DNA from: Solibacteraceae bacterium
GTDB taxonomy: Bacteria; Acidobacteriota; Terriglobia; Bryobacterales; Bryobacteraceae
Direction of reading: 5' to 3'
Assembly: GCA_026984795.1 (NCBI GenBank)
Contig: JALSRK010000073.1
Span: forward strand, 223,930-287,929
DNA: 64,000 bases
A program made the position numbers and the translations under genes. Positions 10,651 to 18,524 of this stretch are shown here, piece by piece. Below the pieces are notes generated by a model. The model did not search any database and was not told where the DNA came from. It saw only the letters and a list, made by a program, of their open reading frames with translations. Position 1 is the stretch's first letter; each line of letters opens with the position of its first letter.

Positions 10651-11301
10651 ATGGAGGGAGTGCGGAGGGTTACTAGAGCTGGGCCGAAACGCGGGTGGCG
10701 ACACCGTCTATTCGCCGCCTTACTTCCCTTGGTGAGCCACCAGTACGAACCCCTGGTGGCGGAACGAAAGCGGCGGCTTTTCGGATGCCTGCACGGGCGC
10801 GTCGTGGAGATCGGCGCCGGTACGGGCGTGAACTTGCGCTACCTTCCCGGTGATGCCGAGTGGCTGGGGGTCGACCCTAACCCTTACATGGAGCGTTACA
10901 TCCGCGCCGAGGCGGCCCGCCTCGGCCGCGACGGCGCCTTCTGCCTCGGCGCCGCCGAACAGTTGCCCGTGCCCGCCCGGGCCGCCGACGCCGTCGTCGG
11001 CACCCTGGTCCTTTGCAGCGTTACCGATCTGGAAAGCGCCCTCCGCGAGATCGTCCGCGTGCTGCGCCCCGGCGGCCGCTTCGTCTTCATCGAGCATGTA
11101 GGAGCTCCCCCGGGCACCCGCACCCGGCGGCGACAAGACTGCATCTGCCCTCTCTGGCGCCGCCTGGCCGACGGCTGCCACCCGAACCGCGACACCGTGC
11201 GCTGGATCGAGCGCGCCGGCTTTTCGGAGCTCCACTGCGAAAGCTTCACGCTGCCCCTTCCCATTGCCGGTCCCCACATCGCCGGTTTCGCCGTAAAGTA
11301 G
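10651..11301 (+). CDS. class I SAM-dependent methyltransferase
   Basis: A 216-residue protein. ATG 10651 is chosen because of the AGGTGAGA sequence just upstream; the frame stays open further 5' but overlaps the divergent SIS gene. The Rossmann-fold SAM site is VVEIGAGTGVNLRYLP (motif I), with GVDPNPYMERY (post I), DAVVGTLVLCSV and LRPGGRFVFIEHV. The pattern resembles UbiE and METTL7-like small-molecule methyltransferases. A Cys-containing segment (QDCICPLWRRLADGCHPNRDT) is also typical of the METTL7-like subgroup. The substrate is unknown. Confidence 0.88.
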   Translation: MEGVRRVTRAGPKRGWRHRLFAALLPLVSHQYEPLVAERKRRLFGCLHGRVVEIGAGTGVNLRYLPGDAEWLGVDPNPYMERYIRAEAARLGRDGAFCLGAAEQLPVPARAADAVVGTLVLCSVTDLESALREIVRVLRPGGRFVFIEHVGAPPGTRTRRRQDCICPLWRRLADGCHPNRDTVRWIERAGFSELHCESFTLPLPIAGPHIAGFAVK

Positions 11302-11334
11302 GTAAGTGGCAGACGACGACGATCGGAGGTAGTC

Positions 11335-11793
11335 ATGACGTTCCGGCTCACTGTGGAAGGATTCCGTGAAGGCGACACGATTCCCCGCCGCCACACCTGC
11401 GAAGGCGAAGACATCTCACCGGCCGTTTTCTGGGAGGACGCGCCGCCGACCGCGAAGAGCTTCGCGCTCATCATGGACGACCCGGACGCTCCCGCCGGCA
11501 CTTGGAACCATTGGCTGCTGTGGGACATTCCCGCCGGCGTCACCCGCATCGAAGAGGGTTTCCAACCGGGTAGCCTCGGCGTCAGCGGCACCAACGACTT
11601 CGGGAAGCGCGGCTATGGTGGACCCTGCCCGCCGCGCGGCCACGGGCGGCACCATTACTACTTCCGCCTCTACGCCCTTGACGTCGAGAGTCTCGGACTC
11701 CGCGAGGGCGCCCGCCGCGCTCAGCTCGACGCCGCCCTCCGCGGCCACATCCTCGACGAAGCCCAGTACATGGGCCGGTACGAGCGCCGCTGA
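11335..11793 (+). CDS. YbhB/YbcL (PEBP) family protein
   Basis: A 152-residue protein with a GGAGGT ribosome-binding site before ATG 11335. It shows the phosphatidylethanolamine-binding-protein fold: CEGEDISPAVFWEDAP, IMDDPDAPAGTWNHWLLWDIPA and GYGGPCPPRGHGRHHYYFRLYALD are hallmark segments and include the anion-binding DPDAP and GxxGPxPPxGxHHY motifs. Bacterial members are of unknown physiological role. It lies 33 bp after the methyltransferase and may be in one operon with it. Confidence 0.93.
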   Translation: MTFRLTVEGFREGDTIPRRHTCEGEDISPAVFWEDAPPTAKSFALIMDDPDAPAGTWNHWLLWDIPAGVTRIEEGFQPGSLGVSGTNDFGKRGYGGPCPPRGHGRHHYYFRLYALDVESLGLREGARRAQLDAALRGHILDEAQYMGRYERR

Positions 11794-11826
11794 GGTCGGA
11801 ATCTCACCCGGCTCCGCTCTTTTCCG

Positions 11827-12738
11827 TTAAAGCTGCAGCGCGGGGTGTAAATCCATCCGGCTGATCTGTTCCCGGACCTGCCAGGGTGTCCGCGGGCCGG
11901 CTTCGGTTATCACCGCCGCGACCCAATCGAGCGGCGTTGTATCGAAGTACCGGTTGTCCACCTCCACCCCCTCGACCGGCTCCGGCAGGATTTCGGAAGC
12001 CGGCTTCACCGGCTCGTCCGGCAGCCGATAGGCGTGCGGAAGGAACTTCTCGGTCCCGGCCAGGGCGTAGGCCCGCTTGCCGGCGTGTCGCGCCGCCAGC
12101 GCCAGCAAGGCCGTTCCCCGCTTGTTCACTACGCCGGAGGCGGTCACCGCGTCGGCCCCAACCACGGCCACGTCGGCCCGCTCGACGTATTCCAGCATCG
12201 CTGCATCGATCCCCAGCCGGACCCGGATTCCCGCCTCGGCCAGCTTCCGCGCCAGTTCGAGCCCTTCTCCCACCGGACGCGACTCGGTGCAGTACACCAC
12301 TCCGGCGTGTTTTCCTTTCCAAGCCGTGATGAGCGCGGCCAGCACCGTCGAGCTCGCCGAGTAGGTCACCACCCGCTCGGACGCTGCCAGCAGTCTTGCT
12401 GTTTCCTCGGAGATCGCTTCCGCCGCCCTCTTCAGATCGGCGACAAACCGGGTGCACAGGCGCCGCAGCGCTCCGGGGGAGGTCCCCTGCCACAACGCCG
12501 CGTTGCTGAGGTTCACCATCGGCGCCATCGACGGCTGGGCCTTCACAAGCGCCCGGCACGTCGCCTCCACCACGGTGTGGAACGGTTCGGCGTCCGCCGC
12601 CTCCGCCAGCAGCTCCGCTGCGCGGATCGCCAGCTCCACCGCCCCGCTGCGGTTGTCCATCCGGATCGCTGTCACCCCTGAACGGATCGCTTCGGGCAGG
12701 TGCGCCTCCGCCGGTTCCCGTCTGTTTCCCTTCACCAT
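11827..12738 (-). CDS. eIF-2B alpha / ribose-1,5-bisphosphate isomerase-like protein
   Basis: A 303-residue protein. ATG 12738 is chosen because it follows AAAGGAA and avoids the overlap with the upstream gene; the open frame continues 29 codons upstream. The eIF-2B/MtnA/R15Pi fold is shown by TYSASSTVLAALITA, VYCTESRPVGEG (Cys at the catalytic position), VVGADAVTASGVVNKRGT (Asp at the catalytic position) and DNRYFDTTPLDWVAAVITE. These match the ribose-1,5-bisphosphate isomerase / aIF-2B subgroup better than MtnA. No RuBisCO is in the window, so the physiological substrate is open. It follows the UroD-like gene on the same strand. Confidence 0.85.
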   Translation of the reverse strand: MVKGNRREPAEAHLPEAIRSGVTAIRMDNRSGAVELAIRAAELLAEAADAEPFHTVVEATCRALVKAQPSMAPMVNLSNAALWQGTSPGALRRLCTRFVADLKRAAEAISEETARLLAASERVVTYSASSTVLAALITAWKGKHAGVVYCTESRPVGEGLELARKLAEAGIRVRLGIDAAMLEYVERADVAVVGADAVTASGVVNKRGTALLALAARHAGKRAYALAGTEKFLPHAYRLPDEPVKPASEILPEPVEGVEVDNRYFDTTPLDWVAAVITEAGPRTPWQVREQISRMDLHPALQL

Positions 12739-12791
12739 TCGGCCCGATTCCTTTGCCGCCGGCTGCCGCCAATCCTGCCGTTCCGAGCTTC

Positions 12792-13937
12792 CTACACCGC
12801 GGCAGTCTGGGACTGGTACGCGCAACTGCGGCCGGTCTCGTACATCGCCAGCACGTTCTCCGCCGGCACGTCCGGCTGGATGTTGTGCACCGCCGCCAGC
12901 ACCCAGCCGCCGCCCCGGCCCAACACGTCGAACAGCCGGCGCACTTCGGCCGCCACCTCCTCGGGGGAGCCGTGAGGCAACAGGTGCTGGGTGTCGACCC
13001 CGCCCCAGAAGGCGATCCGGCCGCCGAACTCCTTCTTCAGCCGCTCCGGCTCCATGTTCTTGGCGCTCACCTGGACCGGGTTCAGCGCGTCGATGCCCAG
13101 CTCGATGAAGTCCGGAATGTAGGCGTAGACGGAACCGCAGGTGTGGTAGAAGATCTTGGCGTGGGTGTGCCGCCGGATGTGGTCGGTGATCCGCTCCTGG
13201 TAAGGCCGGATCAGCTTGCGGTACATCGGCAGGGAGCAGACCGGCCGGTCCTGTAGTCCGACGTCATCGCCGAAGGCTACGATATCCACCAGGTCGCCCA
13301 CCTCTTCGTAAGCCCGCCGGTTCATTTCCATCATCACTTCGAGCACGGCGTCGCAGAGGGCGCGGAACAGGTCGTGGTCGCCGGCCAGGTCGCAGTACCA
13401 GTCCTCGAACCCGCGCAGATACTGCGTCTGGTGCACCAGGTGATAGCGGGCGCTGAAGACCACCGCGTAGTCGGTTTCTTCCTTGAGCCGTTTCGCCTGC
13501 TCCCGCAGTCCGCGGAAGCGGCCGGGGTCGGTCGGGTCCGGCCACGGGTACCGGGCGATGTCGGCGGCGGTGATCTCGCCGGCCAGCGGGCACTCGTTCA
13601 GCTCGTAGTAGTGGCAACCCTCCGGCCGCACCCGCACCACGCCCCATTCATCCTTGTGCCGGCCGTCGGGCAGGATCTCGCCGCCGCCCGAGTCCGGCGG
13701 GTTCAGCATCACGCCCCGGCAGTCCACGTCCAGGCGCTCCAGCACCGCCTCGTCGATGGCGTGGAGCTGTTGCATCGTGTCGATGCACGGGCCAAGCTCT
13801 CCCACGCCCAGTTTCTCGATCAGGCGCTCGTAGGCCGGGCGCACCATGCCGGTGACTCGCGTCGAACCGAGATCCATCGGCAAGCGGTCCGGTTCCTTGT
13901 GCTCCAACGCTGTGAGGATTCGTTCCCGGTGAGTCAT
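12792..13937 (-). CDS. uroporphyrinogen-decarboxylase-fold methyltransferase (MtaA/CmuA-like)
   Basis: A 381-residue protein beginning MTHRERILTALEHKEPDRLP, the standard opening of the UroD-fold corrinoid methyltransferase family, not of haem-pathway HemE. It has the zinc-type motif KIFYHTCGSVYAYIPDFIELGIDALNPVQ; the His-x-Cys pair is the metal-ligand signature of MtaA/CmuA-type enzymes. A matching late cysteine occurs in GRSCAYQ. Such proteins move methyl groups between corrinoid proteins and thiols or substrates. No corrinoid protein is adjacent. The substrate is unknown. Confidence 0.85.
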   Translation of the reverse strand: MTHRERILTALEHKEPDRLPMDLGSTRVTGMVRPAYERLIEKLGVGELGPCIDTMQQLHAIDEAVLERLDVDCRGVMLNPPDSGGGEILPDGRHKDEWGVVRVRPEGCHYYELNECPLAGEITAADIARYPWPDPTDPGRFRGLREQAKRLKEETDYAVVFSARYHLVHQTQYLRGFEDWYCDLAGDHDLFRALCDAVLEVMMEMNRRAYEEVGDLVDIVAFGDDVGLQDRPVCSLPMYRKLIRPYQERITDHIRRHTHAKIFYHTCGSVYAYIPDFIELGIDALNPVQVSAKNMEPERLKKEFGGRIAFWGGVDTQHLLPHGSPEEVAAEVRRLFDVLGRGGGWVLAAVHNIQPDVPAENVLAMYETGRSCAYQSQTAAV

Positions 13938-13994
13938 GGCGGGACCATTGTAGGATACCGGCGGCGGAATAGACAGCCCCGCGCTTGCCGCCCC

Positions 13995-15239
13995 CTACCG
14001 GCCGTGTGCGGCGAGCCCCCGCCGTTTCGTCTCGATCGCCTGCTGGAGCTCCTGGGCGCGCCGCCGCTCCTGGTCCAGTTCGGACCTCAGACGGCTGATC
14101 TCCGCTTCCAGGTCCGCCGTCCCGCTCTGCGGAGCGGGCTTGGAAACGGCCGGCTGCCGCGCCGGAGTCCCCTGACGGCGTGCCGCCTCGGTAACCGTCT
14201 TCCCATCGGCGGTTTTCACCCGCAGGGAAAACGTCACCTCTTTGCCGGCGCCACGGTAAGTAAAGCTGCCGCCGCGGAGTTCCACAGGAGAAAGCTCTAA
14301 TCTGCGGCGGCTTTCTCCATCGGTGATCTCGAGGGACGCCGCCACCGCCGTCCGGATGACCGGCGCCCGGGGGTTCCATTCCACGACGAACTGGTCGCCC
14401 ACCTGGTGCACACCGAGGTCGATATTCCCAGCTACTCGGTCGCTGAATAGTGGCGCGGTCAGGATCACCGCGAAAGCGGCCAGCGCCACCGCCGCCGCAA
14501 TGGCCGCCAGCCGGCGCCCCGAAAGCCTCCGCCCGGGCGGTCGGTTCCCCGGATAGGGCAGCGGTTCGGGGATAGGTGCGCTCACTCCGCCGGGGCCGGG
14601 GCTGGGCGGCGCGGCGACCCCGGGGGAACCCGGAGGAGCGGGCGGAACCCGGGCCGGCTCTCTCGGCCCCCGCCGCGGCCGTTCCGCCGGATCGAAATCC
14701 AGCGGCAGCCGCCGCCGGCGGAGCTCCAACTGTGCCTCCAGCACGGGGCGCCCCGCCATGCGGCCGTCCCGGTCGCGCAGGAAAAAGCCCACTCGCGCAG
14801 GTTCGTACATGTGCGGCCGGATGACAAGGAGCAGTTGCCACGGTTCCGGAAAATACCGGTCAAAGAAGGCTGCGTCCTCTTCCAAGACCATCAGCTCGCC
14901 CCGGGTTCTGGTCCGGAACAGCCCGACGGCTTCGAACTGGCCCAGCGTGGGATCCTCCCTGGCCGTTTCGAGCAGCTCGGCAAGCGCCTTCTCGTCTTTC
15001 TCCGACAGGCTGAAACCCGGACCCCGGGCGTGTTCGCACTCGATCTCCCGCCACTGGTGGATTTCGATCCGGTTCCCGCTGCGGCGCCCGAACAGTACGC
15101 CGCCGATCTCCAGTCCCCGCCGCGGGATCTTCTGCAGACCCACCATCGCCGCCCGGCGCATCGATTCGAGCGCGGGCTCGCTCACCACCACCGCCAGGTC
15201 CAGCTCAGCGACGAACCATTCTCGCGTCGGATTCTCCAT
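13995..15239 (-). CDS. membrane protein with degenerate JAB/MPN-like domain and C-terminal coiled coil
   Basis: A 414-residue protein. ATG 15239 follows GACAGGAACC; a further in-frame ATG lies at 15290. Residues ~10-160 have the shape of a JAB/MPN domain: LEIGGVLFGRRSG (42-54, the Glu of E..GG.L.G is present) and VGLFRTRTRGELMVLEEDAAFF (105-126), which lies where JAMM proteases have the HxH...D metal site. Both His are replaced by Arg109 and Arg111, so the domain is probably inactive as a protease. A Pro-rich linker (~190-235), one membrane helix (~243-263), a beta-rich domain (~270-350) and a coiled coil (~376-408) follow. Function unknown; perhaps a scaffold. Confidence 0.65.
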   Translation of the reverse strand: MENPTREWFVAELDLAVVVSEPALESMRRAAMVGLQKIPRRGLEIGGVLFGRRSGNRIEIHQWREIECEHARGPGFSLSEKDEKALAELLETAREDPTLGQFEAVGLFRTRTRGELMVLEEDAAFFDRYFPEPWQLLLVIRPHMYEPARVGFFLRDRDGRMAGRPVLEAQLELRRRRLPLDFDPAERPRRGPREPARVPPAPPGSPGVAAPPSPGPGGVSAPIPEPLPYPGNRPPGRRLSGRRLAAIAAAVALAAFAVILTAPLFSDRVAGNIDLGVHQVGDQFVVEWNPRAPVIRTAVAASLEITDGESRRRLELSPVELRGGSFTYRGAGKEVTFSLRVKTADGKTVTEAARRQGTPARQPAVSKPAPQSGTADLEAEISRLRSELDQERRRAQELQQAIETKRRGLAAHGR

Positions 15240-15505
15240 CCCGGTTCCTGTCTCCGGCCCTGACGGCCGGCCTCCCCGCGCCTCATCCATCCTACGGCCT
15301 GGCTCCCGCCCCTCTCAAGCCCGGGCCGCCCGCTCGGCCGGGCCCCGGCCTGCCGGCCATCCGCTTATCCGCTTGTATCCACAGGAGATAAATCTGAAGC
15401 CCAAGGCTTGATTGTGGCGTCCAATCGAGTGAACACGGACGAAGACCCGCAACGGGGCGCGCCGGTAACTCGCCTGCTCCAGTACCGAACCACACGCAGA
15501 TAGGA
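15240..15505. other. gap without a recognisable gene
   Basis: About 270 bases between the JAB/MPN-like gene and the tRNA promoter region. It contains GC-rich, low-complexity sequence (Pro/Arg/Gly codons in all frames) and no open frame with a plausible start site and protein pattern. The upstream region of the minus-strand gene should lie here, but I cannot point to a convincing promoter. Confidence 0.5.
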
Positions 15506-15534
15506 CTGACGGATCAAGCGGTTCATGCTAAATT
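15506..15534 (+). promoter_or_regulatory. putative promoter of tRNA-Ile2
   Basis: A CTGACG box (15506-15511) and a TAAATT box (15529-15534) are separated by 17 bases. Each matches four of six consensus positions of the sigma-70 -35 and -10 boxes. The expected start is about ten bases before the tRNA. The match is moderate, and support comes mainly from position and the local drop in GC. Confidence 0.4.
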
Positions 15535-15551
15535 CAATATGGTTGTCGGGA

Positions 15552-15627
<76 letters not shown>

Positions 15628-15716
15628 CCCCGGGGATGTCGCGGCAGTTTTCTCCGGCGGGCCCGGCACACTCAACTGCGCGCGTGCCGCTACTCGAGTT
15701 CGCGGCAGCGTAACCG

Positions 15717-16697
15717 ATGCGGAGACTTTTCAAGAATATTCGCTTGCACGTCGCTCCCCGCCGGTTCGAGAACTGGGACGACTTCATCCAGAATACTCCC
15801 GAGTACTCCATCGGCCTGGAAGTGATCGACGACGTGCCCGGCCACGTCGGCCATCACGTCCACTTCGACCATCACAAAGGCGTCATCCGGGAAGCGACCA
15901 TGAGCGCGGCCATGCAGGCCTATATCGCCGTGCGCCAGGGCCGCCTTATGGAGCGCTGGCTCCAGCGCACCAATCCGGTGAACGTCTATGTGTGGAACGC
16001 CGACCAGGACGTTTGCCTGGCGACTTTCGTCCTTGAATACCATCACCTGCTCGAGCGCTCCGAAGGGGCCCCGCTGCTGCGCTGGATCGTTCAGTACAAC
16101 AACAAGATCGATGTTTGCGGCGGGCTCTATCCCGTACGGCTGGAGGAGTTGGAGAAGAACCACTTCACCTGGGTCTTCGAACCCTACCGCAAGCAGCGCA
16201 TGGCCGGCAAGCAGAAAGGCGACGACGAGCTGGTCCGCCGCACGATCCGCGAAGTCTGTGACCGGCTCCATGCCCTCATGCTCGGCAAGGCCGGCGTCAC
16301 CCGGATCACCGCGAACCCGGAGATCCTCTACCAGTCCCCCTATGACTTCGTCATCGTGGACGAGAAAGGCGACCCGAACTCCCGCCTGGTGTTGGCCTCC
16401 CAGGGCCACCGCAACCTGATCAGTCTCATCTGCCGGCGGCCCAACGGCCGCTACACCTATAGCATCATCCGCGGCTCGCCCTATGACGAAGACACCTTCC
16501 AGGTGACCAAGCTCATTGCCGCCTTCCAGGCCGCCGAGGATCTGCCGAATGAGAAGATCTGGGGCGGCTCGGACCTCGCCGCCGGCTCCGACAGCGAACT
16601 GGGCTCCAGCTTGACTTGGCAGCAACTGCGCGACATCGCTGAGCCCATTGTCAAAGACGACTATCTGCAGCGGCTCCCCGATCCGGTCGCCCGGTAA
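15717..16697 (+). CDS. unknown protein with DHH-phosphoesterase-like motifs
   Basis: A 326-residue soluble protein with no signal peptide. A His-rich stretch GHVGHHVHFDHHKGV (residues ~42-56) contains a DHH triad (51-53) like motif III of DHH phosphoesterases. A segment VNVYVWNADQDVCLATFVLEYHHLLE (~89-114) resembles motif I (DxD followed by a small-residue helix), yet it comes after the DHH rather than before it. The C-terminal third (FVIVDEKGDPNSRLVLASQGHRNLISLICRR, ~218-248) loosely resembles a DHHA1 domain. I do not recognise a named family. It could be a permuted DHH hydrolase or an unrelated metal protein. Confidence 0.6.
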   Translation: MRRLFKNIRLHVAPRRFENWDDFIQNTPEYSIGLEVIDDVPGHVGHHVHFDHHKGVIREATMSAAMQAYIAVRQGRLMERWLQRTNPVNVYVWNADQDVCLATFVLEYHHLLERSEGAPLLRWIVQYNNKIDVCGGLYPVRLEELEKNHFTWVFEPYRKQRMAGKQKGDDELVRRTIREVCDRLHALMLGKAGVTRITANPEILYQSPYDFVIVDEKGDPNSRLVLASQGHRNLISLICRRPNGRYTYSIIRGSPYDEDTFQVTKLIAAFQAAEDLPNEKIWGGSDLAAGSDSELGSSLTWQQLRDIAEPIVKDDYLQRLPDPVAR

Positions 16698-16715
16698 CTG
16701 CGAGCCGGACCGTCC

Positions 16716-17480
16716 TTAGCCCACGAACCCGAGCAGCTCGGTTTCGAGCTCCGGGGTGCAGGTGAAACAGTTCCCCGCGTAGATGGACGTGCCACCGTCA
16801 AAGTTGCGGAAGACCCCGCTGGCTTCTTCGGTGATGATCTTCGCCGGCGCCAGGTCCCAGGCCTCTCCCGACGGTTCGAACCAGACTTCGGCCTGCCCCG
16901 AAGCCACCATCATCGCTCCCGGCGCCCCTCCGGGGTTCCGGACCGCCCAGAACCGCGCCGCCCACTCGAGAAACCGCCCGCCGAACGGCTCCCGGTGGAT
17001 CTTGCCCAGGTCGTTGAGACACAACACCGCCCGCGAGGTCTCCCCGATCCCCGACACCCGGACCGGCTTCCCGTTGCGCCGCGCGCCCAGGCCCCGGGCA
17101 GCATAGTAGATCTCGTCCAGCGCCGGGAAGTAGACTACTCCGGCGACGATGTTGTCCCGGTCTGCCTCGAGGGCGAGCTGCACGCACCAGAACCGGTTCC
17201 GGCGCACGAAGTCCCGGGTGCCGTCGATCGGATCGATCAGCCAGCGGCGGCCGGACGTCCCTTCTTTCGCCGCCCCTTCTTCGCCCACCAGGCCGTCTTC
17301 GGGGAAGGCCTCCTCCAGCGCCGCCGCGATCAGCCGCTCGCCTTCGCGATCAGCCTCGGTCACCGGCGAGTCGTCGGCCTTGGTCTCGGTCTCGAACCCT
17401 TCGCGCCACCAGCGCAGCGCCGCCGCTCCAGCCTCGAGCGCCGCCTTGCGGGCCGTTTCGAGTTCATGCACGTACGCCAT
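16716..17480 (-). CDS. inositol-monophosphatase family phosphatase (HisN/CysQ-like)
   Basis: A 254-residue Mg-dependent phosphatase. Family motifs are LVGEEGAA (Glu ligands), WLIDPIDGTRDFV (the DPIDGT signature with two Asp ligands) and GEAWDLAPAKIITEEA (third Asp and the helix). SPVTEADREGERLI near the N-terminus is the usual family opening. Substrates in this family include inositol phosphate, histidinol phosphate, PAP and fructose 1,6-bisphosphate. DPIDGTRDFV resembles the HisN type, but this is not decisive. It lies 21 bp downstream of the GNAT gene on the same strand. Confidence 0.9.
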   Translation of the reverse strand: MAYVHELETARKAALEAGAAALRWWREGFETETKADDSPVTEADREGERLIAAALEEAFPEDGLVGEEGAAKEGTSGRRWLIDPIDGTRDFVRRNRFWCVQLALEADRDNIVAGVVYFPALDEIYYAARGLGARRNGKPVRVSGIGETSRAVLCLNDLGKIHREPFGGRFLEWAARFWAVRNPGGAPGAMMVASGQAEVWFEPSGEAWDLAPAKIITEEASGVFRNFDGGTSIYAGNCFTCTPELETELLGFVG

Positions 17481-17501
17481 GCTGCGCCTCGGGAGGCCGC
17501 T

Positions 17502-17990
17502 TCAGAGGTTCTCCCGGATCAGCCGCTCCACCAGGATCATGTCCTTCCACTCGCCGTCCACCTTGCCGTGAAACCGGTGCACACCCACCTCGCGGAAGTC
17601 CAGCGCCCCCACCAGGCCCCGGCTGGCGATGTTCTCCGGCAGGATCCGGCCCACCAGCTTCCACAAACCCGCCTTCCGGCACTCGTCGATGAGCGCCTTC
17701 AGCGCCAGGTGCCCGGCCCGCCGGCGCCGGCCGCTGCGGGTCACGTAGACCACCGCCTCGGCCACGCCCGCGCACGGCTCCTCGTCGCTGTAGGGCAGCG
17801 CCGCGGCGAAGGCGATCATCACGCCGTTGTCTTCCACCGCTACGATCGGGTGGCGGCCGTCGAACCACGCGCGCACCTCCTCCGGGCTCCGGTGGCGTGT
17901 CTGGAACGTCGCAGCCCCCTCGTCGATGCCCTCGTTGTAAATACGGGTTATCGCTTCGGCGTCGTCGGGAACAGCAGAACGGACCTTCAT
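17502..17990 (-). CDS. GNAT N-acetyltransferase, phosphinothricin/ArsN1-like
   Basis: A 162-residue acetyltransferase. ATG 17990 is chosen because the conserved family start (MKVRSAVPDDAEAITRIYNEGIDEGAATFQT) begins there; the frame is open further upstream but without family resemblance. Acetyl-CoA-binding features are AEAVVYVTRSGRRRRAGHLALKALIDECR, in which the usual Q/R-x-x-G-x-G/A turn appears as SGRRRRAG, and NIASRGLVGALDFREVGV. The family includes phosphinothricin and methionine-sulfoximine acetyltransferases and ArsN1. The true substrate is unknown. Confidence 0.85.
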   Translation of the reverse strand: MKVRSAVPDDAEAITRIYNEGIDEGAATFQTRHRSPEEVRAWFDGRHPIVAVEDNGVMIAFAAALPYSDEEPCAGVAEAVVYVTRSGRRRRAGHLALKALIDECRKAGLWKLVGRILPENIASRGLVGALDFREVGVHRFHGKVDGEWKDMILVERLIRENL

Positions 17991-18188
17991 TTCTAGCAGC
18001 TTAGCGCGAAACCGGGAGGCGGTGCGGCCGCTTGCCGTGGGTGCGCGACATATTTGTGGAAGCTCAAGCGGCTGAGGAGCTTGCCGTTTCATCGTTCAGA
18101 GCGCTCAGGAGGATGTGTTAGTGTAGAAGGTTTCGAGTACTGTTGGGGCGCTCCAGCCCCGCGGAAGGCAGGAGCTGAGAGGATTCGG

Positions 18189-18473
18189 ATGCAAGCACTT
18201 GGAATGGTCGAAACGCGAGGTCTCACCGGGGCCATCGAAGCAGCCGATGCGATGGTGAAGACTGCCAACGTCGTGGTCACCGGCAAGGATTACATCGGTG
18301 CGGGGCTCGTCATCGTCACTGTCCGCGGCGACGTCGGCGCTGTCAAGGCCGCCACTGACGCCGGAGCTGCTGCCGCCCGGCGGGTGGGGGAGCTCGTTTC
18401 CGTGCACGTCATCCCGGCGCCGCACCCCGACGTGGAACAGGTGATCCCCGGCGGCAGGAAGTCCGGGAAGTAG
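18189..18473 (+). CDS. bacterial microcompartment hexameric shell protein (BMC-H)
   Basis: A 94-residue single-BMC-domain protein of the EutM/PduA/CsoS1 type. The start at 18189 follows GAGAGGATT and gives the standard N-terminus [20 protein letters not shown]. The frame is open another 45 codons, but that part lacks family similarity. The core [19 protein letters not shown] and [18 protein letters not shown] is canonical. The pore loop reads YIGAGLV where many shell hexamers have KIGSGLV, so the central pore would be lined by Gly-Ala-Gly. It tiles into hexagonal facets of a protein shell around enzymes. It lies 51 bp before the aldehyde dehydrogenase. No BMC-T or pentamer (BMC-P) gene is nearby. 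Confidence 0.96.
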   Translation: MQALGMVETRGLTGAIEAADAMVKTANVVVTGKDYIGAGLVIVTVRGDVGAVKAATDAGAAAARRVGELVSVHVIPAPHPDVEQVIPGGRKSGK

Positions 18474-18524
18474 GCCCACTTCGGGGCGCACCGCCGGCCG
18501 CCCGGCGCTTGAGGAAGCCAGGTT

